Positions 9,042 to 20,339 are shown, numbered from the stretch's first letter. The stretch: DNA of 64,000 nucleotides from an uncultured Thiohalocapsa sp. (GCF_913063425.1 NZ_CAJXYK010000016.1:39836-103835); one strand, 5' to 3'. Numbers and translations: made by a program. Notes: a model not told the origin generated them from the sequence alone.

Positions 9042-9605
9042 ATGAGCGTCACCACCTCCCTGACCAACCACTTCCTGATCGCGATGCCGGGCCTGAAGGA
9101 CCCGAACTTCTCGCGCACGGTCACCTATGTCTGCGAGCACAGCGAGCAGGGGGCCATGGGTATCGTCATCAACCGACCCATGGACATCAAGCTCGGCGAG
9201 GTGCTGGATCAGCTGGACATCGAGCCCGCCGTTCTCGGCGTCGCCGACACCCAGGTGTTCCTGGGCGGTCCGGTGCAGACCGACCGCGGCTTCGTGATCC
9301 ACTCCGGGCCCGAGGAGTTCGACTCCACGCTCAGGGTCACGCCCGACATCCACGTGACCACCTCCAAGGACGTGCTGGAGGCCATCGCCGGGGGCGAGGG
9401 GCCGGCGCGGCGGCTGGTGGCCCTGGGCTATGCCGGCTGGGGCGGCGGGCAGCTGGAGGAGGAGCTGAGCGCCAATGCCTGGCTGAGCGGTCCGGCGGAC
9501 GCGGACATCATCTTTTCCCGGCCACCGGGCGAGCGCTGGCTCGCCGCCGCCCAGCTGCTCGGCATCGACCTGAACCTGCTGAGCGGCGAGGCGGGTCATG
9601 CCTGA
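9042..9605 (+). CDS. yqgE: UPF0301 YqgE/AlgH family protein
   Basis: 187 residues from the ATG at 9042 (MSVTTSLTNHFLIAMPGLKD). Family hallmarks: HFLIAMPGLKDPNFSRTVTY, GAMGIVINRPMD, VFLGGPVQTDRGFVIHSG and LGYAGWGGGQLEEEL. The molecular function of this family is not settled; in Pseudomonas AlgH has been linked to alginate regulation. A longer upstream frame overlapping tonB lacks coding character. A TACTAG -10-like hexamer ends 4 nt before the ATG, so this gene may also have its own promoter and short leader. It sits directly before ruvX, as in most gammaproteobacteria. Confidence 0.95.
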   Translation: MSVTTSLTNHFLIAMPGLKDPNFSRTVTYVCEHSEQGAMGIVINRPMDIKLGEVLDQLDIEPAVLGVADTQVFLGGPVQTDRGFVIHSGPEEFDSTLRVTPDIHVTTSKDVLEAIAGGEGPARRLVALGYAGWGGGQLEEELSANAWLSGPADADIIFSRPPGERWLAAAQLLGIDLNLLSGEAGHA

Positions 9606-9690
9606 GGCAGGCTCCCGGGTTGCGGCGCTTGGAGCTGGGCGGCCTGGCGACAGCGGCCGCGTTGCCCCGCGCTGAGCGCGGCTGGATGTC

Positions 9691-10125
9691 TTGGCCACGC
9701 TGCTCGGGTTCGATTTCGGCACCCGCAAGATCGGCGTCGCCGTGGGCCAGACCATCACCGCCACGGCGAGCCCGCTCACCACGCTGCGCCATCGCGGCGG
9801 CAAGCCGGACTGGGCGGCCATCGAGGCGCTGATCCGCGAGTGGCACCCGCAGGCCGCAGTGCTGGGCCTGCCGCACAACATGGACGACACCGAGGAGGAA
9901 ACCCTTGCGGAGCCGGTGCGGCGCTTCGCCCGCCAGCTTCAGGGGCGCTTCGAACTGCCGGTGCACCTGGTGGACGAGCGGCTCACCACCATTGCCGCCG
10001 AGCGGGCCCTCGGCAGCGGCGCGGGTGGGCGCAGACGCGGCGGGGCGCGCGCAACGGATGCACTGGATGCCTATGCCGCCAAGCTGATCCTGGAGACCTG
10101 GCTCACCGAGGCGCGCCACCCATGA
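9691..10125 (+). CDS. ruvX: Putative pre-16S rRNA nuclease YqgF/RuvX
   Basis: 144 residues starting at a TTG (reading MATLLGFDFGTRKIGVAVGQ); no ATG or GTG in the frame fits the family N-terminus. RNase H-fold nuclease that trims the 5' end of 16S rRNA precursor. Seen: catalytic Asp in GFDFGTRKIGVAVG, VLGLPHNMD, and VHLVDERLTTIAAERAL with the conserved D-E-R-x-T-T. The C-terminal D-A-L-D-A-Y-A-A holds the last acidic metal ligand. Its stop overlaps the pyrR ATG (ATGA), so the two are coupled. Confidence 0.95.
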   Translation: MATLLGFDFGTRKIGVAVGQTITATASPLTTLRHRGGKPDWAAIEALIREWHPQAAVLGLPHNMDDTEEETLAEPVRRFARQLQGRFELPVHLVDERLTTIAAERALGSGAGGRRRGGARATDALDAYAAKLILETWLTEARHP

Positions 10126-10733
10126 CCGACGCTCCATCACAGCCCCCGACACCGCCAACCGCCGGGCGCTCGGACGCCGGCCCGGCCACGTCGCTCTACT
10201 GCGACGCCGCCGCCGTGGACGCCGCCATCACCCGCATGGCGCAGGAGCTCGGCAACCTGCCAGCGGCGCACGGCACGGCGCCGGCGCTGATGATCGGCAT
10301 CCACACCGGCGGCGTCTGGGTGGCCGAGCGGCTGCACGCGCTGCTCGGGCTCACTGAGCCGCTTGGGCATCTCGACATTTCCTTCTACCGCGACGACTTC
10401 ACGCGCATCGGCATGCATCCGCGTGTGAAGCCGTCGCACCTGCCGGTGGCGGTGGACGACCGTCACATCGTGCTGGTGGACGACGTGCTCCAGTCCGGGC
10501 GCACCATCCGCGCGGCGCTGAACGTGCTCTTCGACTACGGCCGCCCCGCATCCGTGGTGCTGGCGGTGCTCGCCGAGCGCAGCGGTCGCGAGCTGCCCAT
10601 CGAGCCCAACGTGGTCGGCCTGCACGCGGACCTCGCCCCGGGCGAGCACCTGAAGCTCGCCGGCCCCGCCCCGCTCACGCTCCACCGCGGCAGCCCCCCC
10701 ACGGGCCGCAGCGCCGAGGCCGCCGGGCCATGA
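10122..10733 (+). CDS. pyrR: Bifunctional pyr operon regulator / uracil phosphoribosyltransferase PyrR
   Basis: 203 residues with the ATG at 10122 inside the ruvX stop. A type I phosphoribosyltransferase fold: [13 protein letters not shown], the Arg/Asp-rich [20 protein letters not shown], and the PRPP loop [20 protein letters not shown]. In gram-positives PyrR is an mRNA-binding attenuator; in gammaproteobacteria the protein sits next to pyrB and its regulatory role is less certain. About 25 extra residues precede the first conserved strand. The ATGA overlap with pyrB supports one transcript. Confidence 0.94.
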   Translation: MTDAPSQPPTPPTAGRSDAGPATSLYCDAAAVDAAITRMAQELGNLPAAHGTAPALMIGIHTGGVWVAERLHALLGLTEPLGHLDISFYRDDFTRIGMHPRVKPSHLPVAVDDRHIVLVDDVLQSGRTIRAALNVLFDYGRPASVVLAVLAERSGRELPIEPNVVGLHADLAPGEHLKLAGPAPLTLHRGSPPTGRSAEAAGP

Positions 10734-11770
10734 TCCCGCCGAGCCCGAGCCAACAGGCCCAGGCCGCCGCGCTGCAGCTGGACACGGACGGCAACCTCAA
10801 GCACTTCCTCACGCTCGACGGTCTGGACCGCGCCCTGCTGACGGACATCCTCGACCGCGCCGAGGGCTTCCTCGGCGTCGCCCAGCAGGCCGTCAAAAAG
10901 GTGCCGCTGTGCCGTGGCAAGATCGTCGCCAACCTCTTCTTCGAGACCAGCACCCGCACCCGCACCACCTTCGAGCTCGCGGCCAAGCGCCTGTCCGCGG
11001 ACGTGCTGAACCTGAACATCAGCACCTCGGCCACCGCCAAGGGCGAAACCCTGCTGGACACCCTGCGCAATCTGGAGGCGATGCACGTGGACCTGTTCGT
11101 CGTGCGCCATGCCGACAGCGGGGCCGCCCACTTCATCGCCAGCCATGCGGCACCGCCGGTGGCCGTCATCAACGCCGGCGACGGCTGCGCGTCGCACCCC
11201 ACCCAGGCGATGCTCGACATGTTCACCATCCGCGCTCACAAGGGGGGGTTCGAGGGGCTCAAGGTCGCCATCATCGGCGATCTGCTGCATTCCCGGGTGG
11301 CCCGCTCGCAGATCACGGCGCTGAACACCCTTGGCGTCGCTGAGGTTCGCGCCATCGGCCCCAGTACGCTGATCCCGGCGCGGGCGGAGGAGGCCCTCGG
11401 CGTGCGCGTCTTCCACGACCTGCGCGCGGGGCTGCGCGGCGTGGACGTGATCATCCTGCTGCGGCTTCAGCACGAGCGCATGGACGGGGGCTTCCTGCCG
11501 AGCGAGCACGAGTACTTCCACCTCTTCGGGCTGACCGAAAAGCGCCTGGCGCAGGCCGCCCCCGATGCCATCGTCATGCACCCGGGGCCCATCAACCGGG
11601 GCGTGGAAATGGACTCCGGGGTCGCCGACGGCGAGCGCTCGGTGATCCTGGAACAGGTGAGCAACGGACTCGCCGTGCGCATGGCGGTCATGTCCATGTG
11701 CATCGGCACCCAGAACCTCTGGCTGCGCGCCGCGGGGCAGCAGCCACCGGCGGAGGTGGGCGATGGCTGA
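10730..11770 (+). CDS. pyrB: Aspartate carbamoyltransferase catalytic chain
   Basis: 346 residues, longer at both ends than E. coli PyrB (~310), as in Pseudomonas-type enzymes whose N-terminal extension packs against inactive PyrC'. Cytosolic enzyme making carbamoyl-aspartate, the committed step of pyrimidine synthesis. Seen: carbamoyl-phosphate loop [19 protein letters not shown], the active-site Lys loop [26 protein letters not shown] and [11 protein letters not shown]. No pyrI regulatory subunit gene is adjacent. The 8-nt overlap with the downstream pyrC' supports co-assembly. Confidence 0.97.
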   Translation: MIPPSPSQQAQAAALQLDTDGNLKHFLTLDGLDRALLTDILDRAEGFLGVAQQAVKKVPLCRGKIVANLFFETSTRTRTTFELAAKRLSADVLNLNISTSATAKGETLLDTLRNLEAMHVDLFVVRHADSGAAHFIASHAAPPVAVINAGDGCASHPTQAMLDMFTIRAHKGGFEGLKVAIIGDLLHSRVARSQITALNTLGVAEVRAIGPSTLIPARAEEALGVRVFHDLRAGLRGVDVIILLRLQHERMDGGFLPSEHEYFHLFGLTEKRLAQAAPDAIVMHPGPINRGVEMDSGVADGERSVILEQVSNGLAVRMAVMSMCIGTQNLWLRAAGQQPPAEVGDG

Positions 11771-13064
11771 CCCGGCGGGCACGCGTCCGCGTCCCATCAG
11801 CATCCGCGGCGGCCGGGTCATCGACCCCGCCGCCGGCATCGACGCGGTCATGGACCTGCACCTGGCTGACGGCGCCATCACCGCCCTCGGGGAGGCGCCG
11901 GCGGGCTTCGTGCCGGTGCAGGTGATCGACGCCGCCGGACTCGTGGTCTGCCCGGGCCTGGTGGACCTGAGCGCACGGCTGCGCCAGCCCGGGCAGGAGC
12001 ACAAGGCCACCATCGCGAGCGAGACCCGCGCCGCCGCCGCCGCCGGCATCACCACGCTGTGCTGCCCGCCCGATACCCTGCCGCCCGTCGACACGCCGGC
12101 GGTGGCGCAGCTCATCCGCCAGCTGGCCGAAGAACGCGGCCACGCGCGGGTGCTGCCGGCAGGCGCCCTCACCCGCGGCCTGGACGGCGAGCAGATCAGC
12201 GAGATGGCGGCGCTCAAGCTCGCCGGCTGCCCCGTCATGAGCAATGCGGACCGCCCCGTGCGCAACACCCGGGTGCTGCGCCGGGCGCTGGAGTACGCAT
12301 CCACCTACGGTCTCTGCACCTTCCTGCACCCGGCGGATGCCTACCTGAGCGAGGGCGGCCTGGTGCACGAGGGGCTGGTGGCCACCCGGCTCGGTCTCCC
12401 GGGCATTCCGGAGGCGGCGGAGGTGCTCGGCGTCGCCCGCGACCTGGCGCTGGCCGAGCAGACCGGCGCCCGGGTGCACTTCCGCGGCCTGTCCACGGCC
12501 CGGGCCACGGCCATGCTGGCGGAGGCCCGCGCGCGCGGCTTACCGGCGAGCGCGGATGTCGCCGCCCATCAGCTCTGGCTCACGGAGGACGCCGTCGCCG
12601 GCTTCAATGCCGAGGCCCACCTGATCCCACCGCTGCGCACGGCCGCGGACCGCGATGCCCTGCGCGCAGCCATCGCCGCCGGTGACATCACCGGCATCTG
12701 CTCCGACCACCAGCCGCACGAGCCGGACGCCAAGCTGAACCCCTTCCCGCAGACAGCGCCCGGCATGTCCGCGCTGGAAACCCTGCTGCCGCTGGTGCTC
12801 GGACTGGTGCACGACGGGCTGTTGGATCTGGGCGACGCGCTGGCCTGCGTCACCTGCAACCCAGCCGCAGTGCTCGACCGGCCGCTGGGGCGGCTGCAGC
12901 AGGGCGCCGTCGCCGATGTCTGCATCTTCGACCCGGAGGCGCGCTGGCTGGTGGGCGAGGACACCCTGGTGAGCCGCGGCAGGAACACGCCGCTGCGCGG
13001 TGTGCAGATGACGGGACGGGTCCGCTGGACGCTGCTGGCGGGGCGAGTGGTGCACGAGGGCTGA
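11763..13064 (+). CDS. pyrC': Non-catalytic dihydroorotase-like subunit (PyrC')
   Basis: 433 residues, amidohydrolase fold. Active dihydroorotases begin their barrel with P-G-x-x-D-x-H-x-H; here the segment is [20 protein letters not shown], so both metal-binding His are missing. Other metal-site residues are also altered ([14 protein letters not shown]), though [12 protein letters not shown] is kept. This is the pattern of Pseudomonas PyrC', an inactive subunit needed to assemble the PyrB dodecamer. I infer the same role here. A functional pyrC should exist elsewhere in the genome. It overlaps pyrB by 8 nt. Confidence 0.92.
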   Translation: MADPAGTRPRPISIRGGRVIDPAAGIDAVMDLHLADGAITALGEAPAGFVPVQVIDAAGLVVCPGLVDLSARLRQPGQEHKATIASETRAAAAAGITTLCCPPDTLPPVDTPAVAQLIRQLAEERGHARVLPAGALTRGLDGEQISEMAALKLAGCPVMSNADRPVRNTRVLRRALEYASTYGLCTFLHPADAYLSEGGLVHEGLVATRLGLPGIPEAAEVLGVARDLALAEQTGARVHFRGLSTARATAMLAEARARGLPASADVAAHQLWLTEDAVAGFNAEAHLIPPLRTAADRDALRAAIAAGDITGICSDHQPHEPDAKLNPFPQTAPGMSALETLLPLVLGLVHDGLLDLGDALACVTCNPAAVLDRPLGRLQQGAVADVCIFDPEARWLVGEDTLVSRGRNTPLRGVQMTGRVRWTLLAGRVVHEG

Positions 13065-13188
13065 GCGGTTGTCTGGCGCGTCTGCCGCCACGACCTCGAT
13101 GATTCGGTCGAGACTGCCGACGCCGTCTGGTCGAACTGCCGCAACCTGATTCCGCGCCGCACAGGCCCGTCCTAAAGAGCTGCCCATC

Positions 13189-14076
13189 ATGAAGAACCCG
13201 ATCATCGAAGCCCTGGTTGCCATCCTGGCGGCCCTGCTGGTGGCCGCCGGCGTCGCCTGGGCGGGCAGCCAGGGCGGGCTCGACCTGGGCGGGGTGCCGC
13301 TGTTCGCGCTGGCCGCCGTGGTGGCCTTCGTGATCCAGTGGGTGGTGTTCGTGCCGTCCTATCGGGCGCAGACGGAGCAGTGGTACGACATCACGGGCAG
13401 TGCAACCTACCTGACGGTGGTCATCGGCACGCTGCTGCTGGCGGGGCGCTTCGATGCGCGGTCCCTGCTGCTGACTGTGCTGGTTTGCATCTGGGCCGCA
13501 CGCCTCGGGACCTTCCTGTTCCGCCGCATTCAGAAGGCCGGCGCGGACACCCGCTTCGACGACATCAAGCCATCCTTCATCCGCTTCCTGATGGCCTGGA
13601 CGCTTCAGGGGTTGTGGGTGTTTCTGACGCTGGGTGCCGCGCTGGCGGCGATGACCGCGGCGTCTACGCCGCCATTCGGCCTCATCGGCTGGTTGGGACT
13701 GGCCCTGTGGCTCATCGGCTTCGGCATCGAGGCCGTGGCGGATGCGCAAAAGCAGGCGTTCCGCAACGAGCCCGCGAACAAAGGCCGCTTCATCCAGTCC
13801 GGGCTCTGGGCCTGGTCCCGGCATCCGAATTATTTTGGCGAGATCACGCTTTGGGTGGGGGTTGCGTTGATTGCGCTGCCGGCGCTGTCCGGCTGGCAGC
13901 ATGTGACGCTGATCTCGCCGCTGTTCGTCTATTTCCTGCTCACACGGGTCAGCGGCATACCCATGCTGGAGTCGCGCGCCGATGAGCGCTGGGGGGATGA
14001 TCCGGACTATCAGGCTTACAAGGCGCGCACACCCGTGTTGTTTCCACGGCCGCCGGGATTTGGCCCGTCGCGCTGA
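13189..14076 (+). CDS. DUF1295 / steroid 5-alpha-reductase-like membrane protein
   Basis: 295 residues with about seven hydrophobic helices in the inner membrane. Family signatures: WYDITGSATYL near residue 65, GIEAVADAQKQAFR, and the C-terminal GLWAWSRHPNYFGEITLWVG, shared by DUF1295 and isoprenylcysteine methyltransferase-like/5-alpha-reductase-like proteins that bind NADPH or SAM near this region. The substrate in bacteria is not established. It lies 124 nt after pyrC' and is probably transcribed separately; it converges on the coiled-coil gene at 14108. Confidence 0.88.
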   Translation: MKNPIIEALVAILAALLVAAGVAWAGSQGGLDLGGVPLFALAAVVAFVIQWVVFVPSYRAQTEQWYDITGSATYLTVVIGTLLLAGRFDARSLLLTVLVCIWAARLGTFLFRRIQKAGADTRFDDIKPSFIRFLMAWTLQGLWVFLTLGAALAAMTAASTPPFGLIGWLGLALWLIGFGIEAVADAQKQAFRNEPANKGRFIQSGLWAWSRHPNYFGEITLWVGVALIALPALSGWQHVTLISPLFVYFLLTRVSGIPMLESRADERWGDDPDYQAYKARTPVLFPRPPGFGPSR

Positions 14077-14107
14077 CGGCGGCACGCGCGCTCCGCCCTG
14101 TGCGGTC

Positions 14108-14575
14108 CTAAGGCGGAAACAGCTTCACGGTCGCAATGACGAGACCCGCAGCGGCCATGACGGTACTGAAGGTCCAGACCATGAACCTGTCCATCCGCTT
14201 CGCCTGATCGTCCATGCGCTTGTCCACCTGCTCGAAGCGCTTGTCCATCTGCTCGAAGCGCTTGTCCACCTGCTCGAAACGCTTGTCGACCTGCTCGAAG
14301 CGTCGGTCCATCTGCTCGAAGCGTTGCTCGAAGCGCTGCTCCAGTTGATCAAAGCGCTGATCGAAGCGCTGCTGCTGTTGCTCGAAGCGGCTGTCCATCT
14401 GCACCGAGAGACCCTCGATCCGCTCCCGCTGGCGCTTGAGGTCCTCTTCGACCCGCACCATGCGCTCGCGCAGCTCGATCTCGTACACCGCTGGTGGCTT
14501 GCCGAGGGACTGCTCGGCGAGCCATGCGGCAAGGTGATCTTTGATGAACTGGATGTCTTCGTCGGCGAGGGCCAT
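14108..14575 (-). CDS. Tail-anchored coiled-coil protein, copy A
   Basis: 155 residues from the ATG at 14575 (MALADEDIQFIKDHLAAWLA). The first 45 residues are nearly identical (41 of 45) to the protein encoded at 58614-59165. Residues 63-119 are a coiled coil of heptads of the type RFEQVDK mixed with 11-residue units (RFDQRFDQLEQ). A single hydrophobic helix at 132-152 ends in KLFPP, so the protein is probably anchored by its C-terminus with the coil facing the cytoplasm. It resembles the layout of DUF1640/CCDC90-like proteins, but I cannot assign it. Separated from hisC by 55 nt. Confidence 0.75.
   Translation of the reverse strand: MALADEDIQFIKDHLAAWLAEQSLGKPPAVYEIELRERMVRVEEDLKRQRERIEGLSVQMDSRFEQQQQRFDQRFDQLEQRFEQRFEQMDRRFEQVDKRFEQVDKRFEQMDKRFEQVDKRMDDQAKRMDRFMVWTFSTVMAAAGLVIATVKLFPP
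14219..14389 (-). repeat. 21-bp/33-bp tandem coding repeats (heptad and hendecad units)
   Basis: Within the coiled-coil gene, DNA encoding Lys/Arg-Arg-Phe-Glu-Gln-x-Asp/Glu units repeats with a 21-bp period (about five clear copies) interspersed with 33-bp units. Such arrays can gain or lose copies in frame. Confidence 0.8.
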
Positions 14576-14630
14576 GGTGATGCACGTAGCCGGGTCGTCT
14601 CTGTGCAGTATAACACTGGGCGGGACGAGC

Positions 14631-15719
14631 TCAATACGTGTACAAAGCCGCCTCCAGGGCGGACAGCAGCGCGGCATTCTCCTCCGGCGTGCCGACGGTG
14701 ATACGCAGGCAGTCGGCGAGCAACGGGTGGGCGCCGTCGAGCTTCTTGATGAGCACCCCACGGTCGAGCAGACCCTGGAAGACGGCGGCGGCCCGGCCGG
14801 GGTCGGTGCGCACCAGGATGAAGTTGGCCTCGCTTGGATAGGGCGTGATACCGTCGAGCGCGGCGAGGGCGTCGAAAAGCTTCCCGCGCTCACTGCGGAT
14901 GGCCGCGGTCTGCCCGTCCCAGGCGGCGTGGTGGCGGAGCGCGAAGGCGGTGCTCGCCTGCGTCAGCACGTTGACGTTGTAGGGCAGACGCACCTTGTCG
15001 ATCTCGGCGAGCCACTCGGCCGGGCCCGCCAGGTAGCCCAGACGCAGCCCGGCGAGGCCCATTTTGGAGACGGTGCGCATCACCAACAGGTTCGGCCAAT
15101 CGCCCAGACGGGCGAGGAAGCTCCGGTCCGTGAAGGGGGCATAGGCCTCGTCCACGATCACCAGGCCCGGGCTGGCCTGGATGATCCGCTCGATGGCGCC
15201 GGCGTCGAAGAGGTTGCCGGTGGGGTTGTTCGGATAGGCGATGAAGGTGAGCGCCGGCTGCTCGCGCTCGATGGCCGCCAGGGTGGCATCCAGGTCCAGC
15301 GCGAAGTCGAGCTCCCGCAATGGCACACCGATATACTCCAGGCCCGCAAAGAGCGCGATCATCCGGTACATGACGAAGCCCGGGTCCAGCGACAGCAGCT
15401 TGCGGCCGGGCGCGGCGACGGCCAGCGCCAGCATCTGGATCAGCTCGTCGGAGCCGTTGCCGAGCAGGAGCGCCATATCCGCACGGATGCCCATGGCCTC
15501 GCGCAGGGCCTGTTGCAGGTCGCGGCCCTGGGGGTCCGGGTAGCGATTCAGATCCGCCTGCCGCAGGGTCGCGAGCCAGTCCTCCCGCAGCGCTTCGGGC
15601 CATGGATAGGGGTTCTCCATGGCGTCGAGCTTGATGAGCCCGGTGCTGTCGGGGACGTGGTACGCGTGAAGCGCCCGGATGTCGTCGCGAATCAGCTCAG
15701 CGGCGGATACATTCATCAC
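14631..15719 (-). CDS. hisC: Histidinol-phosphate aminotransferase
   Basis: 362 residues, normal length. PLP-dependent fold-type I enzyme converting imidazole-acetol phosphate to histidinol phosphate. Seen: MENPYPWPEALRE, NRYPDPQGRDLQ, LLGNGSDELIQML, the cofactor Asp in LVIVDEAYAPFTD and the Schiff-base Lys in RTVSKMGLAGLRLGYLAGP. N-terminal start is one of two adjacent ATGs (15719 or 15716). It is the third his gene of the minus-strand hisG-hisD-hisC series; the 131-nt gap from hisD holds heptanucleotide repeats, so hisC may be read through from hisD. Confidence 0.96.
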   Translation of the reverse strand: MMNVSAAELIRDDIRALHAYHVPDSTGLIKLDAMENPYPWPEALREDWLATLRQADLNRYPDPQGRDLQQALREAMGIRADMALLLGNGSDELIQMLALAVAAPGRKLLSLDPGFVMYRMIALFAGLEYIGVPLRELDFALDLDATLAAIEREQPALTFIAYPNNPTGNLFDAGAIERIIQASPGLVIVDEAYAPFTDRSFLARLGDWPNLLVMRTVSKMGLAGLRLGYLAGPAEWLAEIDKVRLPYNVNVLTQASTAFALRHHAAWDGQTAAIRSERGKLFDALAALDGITPYPSEANFILVRTDPGRAAAVFQGLLDRGVLIKKLDGAHPLLADCLRITVGTPEENAALLSALEAALYTY

Positions 15720-15825
15720 TACGCCTCCCCGTCTTGGGGGCTGCCTGCGGGCGACGGTCGAGGTTCGAGGGGCGACACCAACGCCGAAAACCCGATACGC
15801 GCTCCTCGCCCCTCACGACTTGCGC

Positions 15826-15860
15826 CTCGTTACTCGTAAGTCGTTACTCGTCACTCACTC
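15826..15860. repeat. Heptanucleotide tandem repeats between hisC and hisD
   Basis: Five contiguous 7-mers of the type CTCGTNA (for example CTCGTTA, CTCGTAA, CTCGTCA). The array overlaps the last codons and stop of hisD. Similar 7-mers occur at 17871 and 52649. Confidence 0.65.
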
Positions 15861-17149
15861 CGATACTCCGCCGAGCGCGCATGCGCCGTGAGGCCCTCGC
15901 CACGGGCCAGCACCGAGGCGGTCTTGGCCAGCTGCGCAGAGCCGGCGGGCGAGGCCATGATGAGGCTGGAGCGCTTCTGGAAGTCGTAGACACCCAGCGG
16001 CGAGCTGAAGCGTGCGGTGCCGGAGGTGGGCAGCACATGGTTGGGCCCGGCGCAATAGTCTCCCAGGGCTTCCGCGGTGTGGCGGCCCATGAAGATGGCG
16101 CCGGCGTTGCGGATCTTCGCGGCGAGTGCCTCAGGGTCTTCGACGGACAGCTCCAGATGCTCCGGCGCGATGCGGTTGGCCACGGCCGCGGCGTCGTCCA
16201 TGTCCCGGGCGAGGACCAAGGCGCCGCGCTCCTTCAGCGCGGTGGCGATGATCTCCCAGCGCTCAAGCGTCGGCAGCAGCCTGTCGATGCTCGCGGCCAC
16301 CCGGTCAAGATAGGCCGCGTCCCAGGCCACCAGCATGGCCTGGGCGTCCTCGTCGTGCTCGGCCTGGCTGAACAGGTCCATGGCGATCCAGTCGGGGTCT
16401 GTCGCGGCGTCGCAGAGGATCAGGATCTCGGAGGGGCCGGCCACCATGTCGATGCCCACCTGCCCGAACACGGCGCGCTTGGCGGTGGCCACGTAGATGT
16501 TGCCGGGGCCGACGATCTTGTCGCAGGCCGGCACGCTCTCGGTACCGTAGGCGAGAGCGGCCACGGCCTGGGCGCCGCCGACGGCGAAGGCCTTGTCCAC
16601 GCCGGCGATGTGCGCGGCGGCGAGCACCAGCTCGTTCAGCTCGCCATCCGGCGTCGGGACGACCATCACCAGCTCCGGCACGCCCGCCACCTTGGCCGGG
16701 ATGGCATTCATGAGCACCGAGGATGGATAGGCGGCCTTGCCCCCCGGGACATAGAGCCCGACCCGATCCAGCGGCGTCACCTTCTGTCCCAGCAGGGTGC
16801 CGTCCGCCTCCCGATAGCTCCAGTCCTGCAGCTTCTGATGCTCGGCATAGGCGCGGACGCGTGCGGCGGCGGCGGCGAGTGCATCGCGCTGCGCCACCGG
16901 AATCAGCTCCACCGCCTGCGCCAGACGCGCGGCCGGCAGGGCGAGCGCCGCGGCATGCTCCGGCTGCCAGCGATCGAAGCGGGCGGTGTATTCCATCAGC
17001 GCCGCGTCGCCGCGGCTGCGCACGGCGGCGATGATGTCGTCCACCGTGCGCTGCACGTCGCGGTCGGACACGGACTCCCAGGCCAGCAGGGCGTCCAGGC
17101 GCGCGGCGAAGTCGGCGTCGGCAGTGCTGAGGCGGGCGATGTCGGGCAT
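15851..17149 (-). CDS. hisD: Histidinol dehydrogenase
   Basis: 432 residues from the ATG at 17149 ([20 protein letters not shown]); the longer frame upstream translates a GCGGTG repeat into HRHRHR and is not real. Zn-dependent NAD+ enzyme for the last two steps of histidine synthesis. Seen: [40 protein letters not shown], the signature [12 protein letters not shown] and the C-terminal base region [19 protein letters not shown]. The final two codons lie inside the heptamer repeat array. It follows hisG on the minus strand. Confidence 0.97.
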   Translation of the reverse strand: MPDIARLSTADADFAARLDALLAWESVSDRDVQRTVDDIIAAVRSRGDAALMEYTARFDRWQPEHAAALALPAARLAQAVELIPVAQRDALAAAAARVRAYAEHQKLQDWSYREADGTLLGQKVTPLDRVGLYVPGGKAAYPSSVLMNAIPAKVAGVPELVMVVPTPDGELNELVLAAAHIAGVDKAFAVGGAQAVAALAYGTESVPACDKIVGPGNIYVATAKRAVFGQVGIDMVAGPSEILILCDAATDPDWIAMDLFSQAEHDEDAQAMLVAWDAAYLDRVAASIDRLLPTLERWEIIATALKERGALVLARDMDDAAAVANRIAPEHLELSVEDPEALAAKIRNAGAIFMGRHTAEALGDYCAGPNHVLPTSGTARFSSPLGVYDFQKRSSLIMASPAGSAQLAKTASVLARGEGLTAHARSAEYRSE

Positions 17150-17170
17150 GGCGATGCTCCGGTGCGTTGT

Positions 17171-17195
17171 GCGGTGGCGGTGGCGGTGGCGGTGG
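17171..17195. repeat. GCGGTG hexamer repeat (about 4 copies)
   Basis: Four tandem GCGGTG units in the 55-nt gap between hisG and hisD. Short and GC-rich; no function visible. Confidence 0.6.
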
Positions 17196-17204
17196 GCTGC
17201 CGGC

Positions 17205-17861
17205 CTAAGCAGCCTGGCTTTCGGCGACGGCGCCGCGCAACGCCTCCAGCAGCGCCGTGACACGGGCATGCTTCATCTTCCAGGAGGCCTTGTTGACCAC
17301 CAGCCGCGAGCTGATGTCGCAGATGTGCTCCAGCGGCACCAGGCCGTTGGCCTTGAGGGTGTTGCCGCTTTCCACCAGGTCCACGATCAGGTCCGCAAGG
17401 CCCACCAGCGGCGCCAGCTCCATGGACCCGTAGAGCTTGATGATCTCCACCTGCTGGCCCTTGGCGGCGAAGTGGCGCTCGGCGCAGCGCACGTACTTGG
17501 TGGCAATGCGCTGGCGGCGCCGGTCGGTGCGCCCGTCGAGCGGCGCATCCGGCTTGCCCGCGACCATCATACGGCAGCGGGCGATGCGCAGATCGAGCGG
17601 CTCGTAGAGCCCGTCGCCGCCGTGCTCCAGCAGCACGTCCTTGCCCGCTATCCCTAAGTCCGCAGCACCGTACTCCACGTAGGTGGGGACGTCGCTGGCG
17701 CGGATGATGACGAGCTTCACCTGCGGATCCTGGGTGTCCAGGATGAGCTTGCGGCTCTTCTCCGGGTCTTCCGCGGCGCGGATGCCCCCCGCCGCCAGCA
17801 GCGGCATGGCCTGCTCGAAGATGCGGCCTTTGGACAGGGCGATGGTCAGGGTGTCGGACAT
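17205..17861 (-). CDS. hisG: ATP phosphoribosyltransferase, short form (HisG-S)
   Basis: 218 residues from [20 protein letters not shown]. Catalyses the first step of histidine synthesis (ATP + PRPP). Seen: [20 protein letters not shown], the PRPP-binding [20 protein letters not shown]. The ~80-residue C-terminal allosteric domain of the long form is absent, so a HisZ partner is expected elsewhere (not in this window). It sits between murA and hisD, the conserved mla-murA-his order. Confidence 0.96.
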   Translation of the reverse strand: MSDTLTIALSKGRIFEQAMPLLAAGGIRAAEDPEKSRKLILDTQDPQVKLVIIRASDVPTYVEYGAADLGIAGKDVLLEHGGDGLYEPLDLRIARCRMMVAGKPDAPLDGRTDRRRQRIATKYVRCAERHFAAKGQQVEIIKLYGSMELAPLVGLADLIVDLVESGNTLKANGLVPLEHICDISSRLVVNKASWKMKHARVTALLEALRGAVAESQAA

Positions 17862-17870
17862 TGGGAAGTA

Positions 17871-17898
17871 CGGAGCACGGAGCACGGAGTACGGGGCA
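17871..17898. repeat. Heptanucleotide tandem repeats between hisG and murA
   Basis: Four contiguous 7-mers (CGGAGCA twice, CGGAGTA, CGGGGCA) just upstream of hisG. Same period as the arrays at 15826 and 52649. Confidence 0.65.
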
Positions 17899-17931
17899 AG
17901 ACCGCCCGCCTCCGAGAATCCGGGACGGTCT

Positions 17932-19595
<1,664 letters not shown>

Positions 19596-19603
<8 letters not shown>

Positions 19604-20339
19604 CGGCGGCCTTGGCTTCCAGCTCCCGAATCAGCCCCTCGATCCCGGAACGGCTGATGGTGGCGCGGAACTGCCCACGATAGCTGGAGATCATGCTGAC
19701 GTTGTCGATGACCAGGTCATAGACCTTCCAGCGACCGCTTTCCTTGTGCATACGGTAGTCGATGGGGATGGGTGGTCCGCCGGTGCCGGTGACCTCGGTG
19801 GGCACCACCACGGTGCCGTCCCGGGTGCCGGGCCGGGCGGGCTTGTAGCTCACCTGCTCGCCCGCGTAACTGGCGAGCGACTTGGCGTAGGTGCTGATCA
19901 GAAGGGCGCGGAACGCCGCCACCAGCTGGCTGCGCTGGGCGGCGGTGGCGTTGCGCCAGTCCCGGCCCACGGCGGAGCGGGTGATCAGCTCGAAGTCGAA
20001 ATGCGGCGCCAGCTTGTTGCCCACCAGATCGTAGATGGCGGACGGATTGCCGTCGAGCTCCGAGCGCCGGCTCTTGAGCGTGCGCAGGGTGTCCTCGGCG
20101 GTGCGGCGCACCAGGGCTTCTGCATCCGCGTCCGCTGCCGCCAGCGGCGGCAGCGCCGCCAGCAGGATCAGCATCCAGGTGGCCGCCAGTGCCGCAGCAC
20201 CCCGAGGCCGCCGCGGCTGAAGCGACCACGCACCGGCGGCGCTGCGCCGGCGCGCGGACTGCGCCCGCCCCACCAATTGCACGCCCAGCACGGCCAGGCC
20301 GCGCCCTGAGCGACCAGCCCCGATGATCCCGATGCTCAT
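19596..20339 (-). CDS. mlaC: Periplasmic phospholipid-binding protein MlaC
   Basis: 247 residues from the ATG at 20339, which overlaps the mlaD stop (ATGA). Before the hydrophobic export segment (about residues 48-70, ending ALPPLAAADA) there is an unusually long Arg-rich leader of ~45 residues; an internal start nearer the signal peptide is possible. The MlaC fold follows: AIYDLVGNKLAPHFDFELIT, FRALLISTYAKSLASYAGEQ, IDYRMHKESGRWKVYDLVID, the last being the family signature. It shuttles phospholipid between the outer-membrane MlaA complex and MlaFEDB. Confidence 0.93.

Noticed and set aside
10535..12304. 589-codon minus-strand frame
   Set aside because: Lies opposite pyrB/pyrC', which have full family motifs; the reading frame is a by-product of high GC.
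17150..17269. N-terminal extension of HisD with HRHRHR
   Set aside because: It translates the GCGGTG repeat; the family N-terminus begins at 17149.
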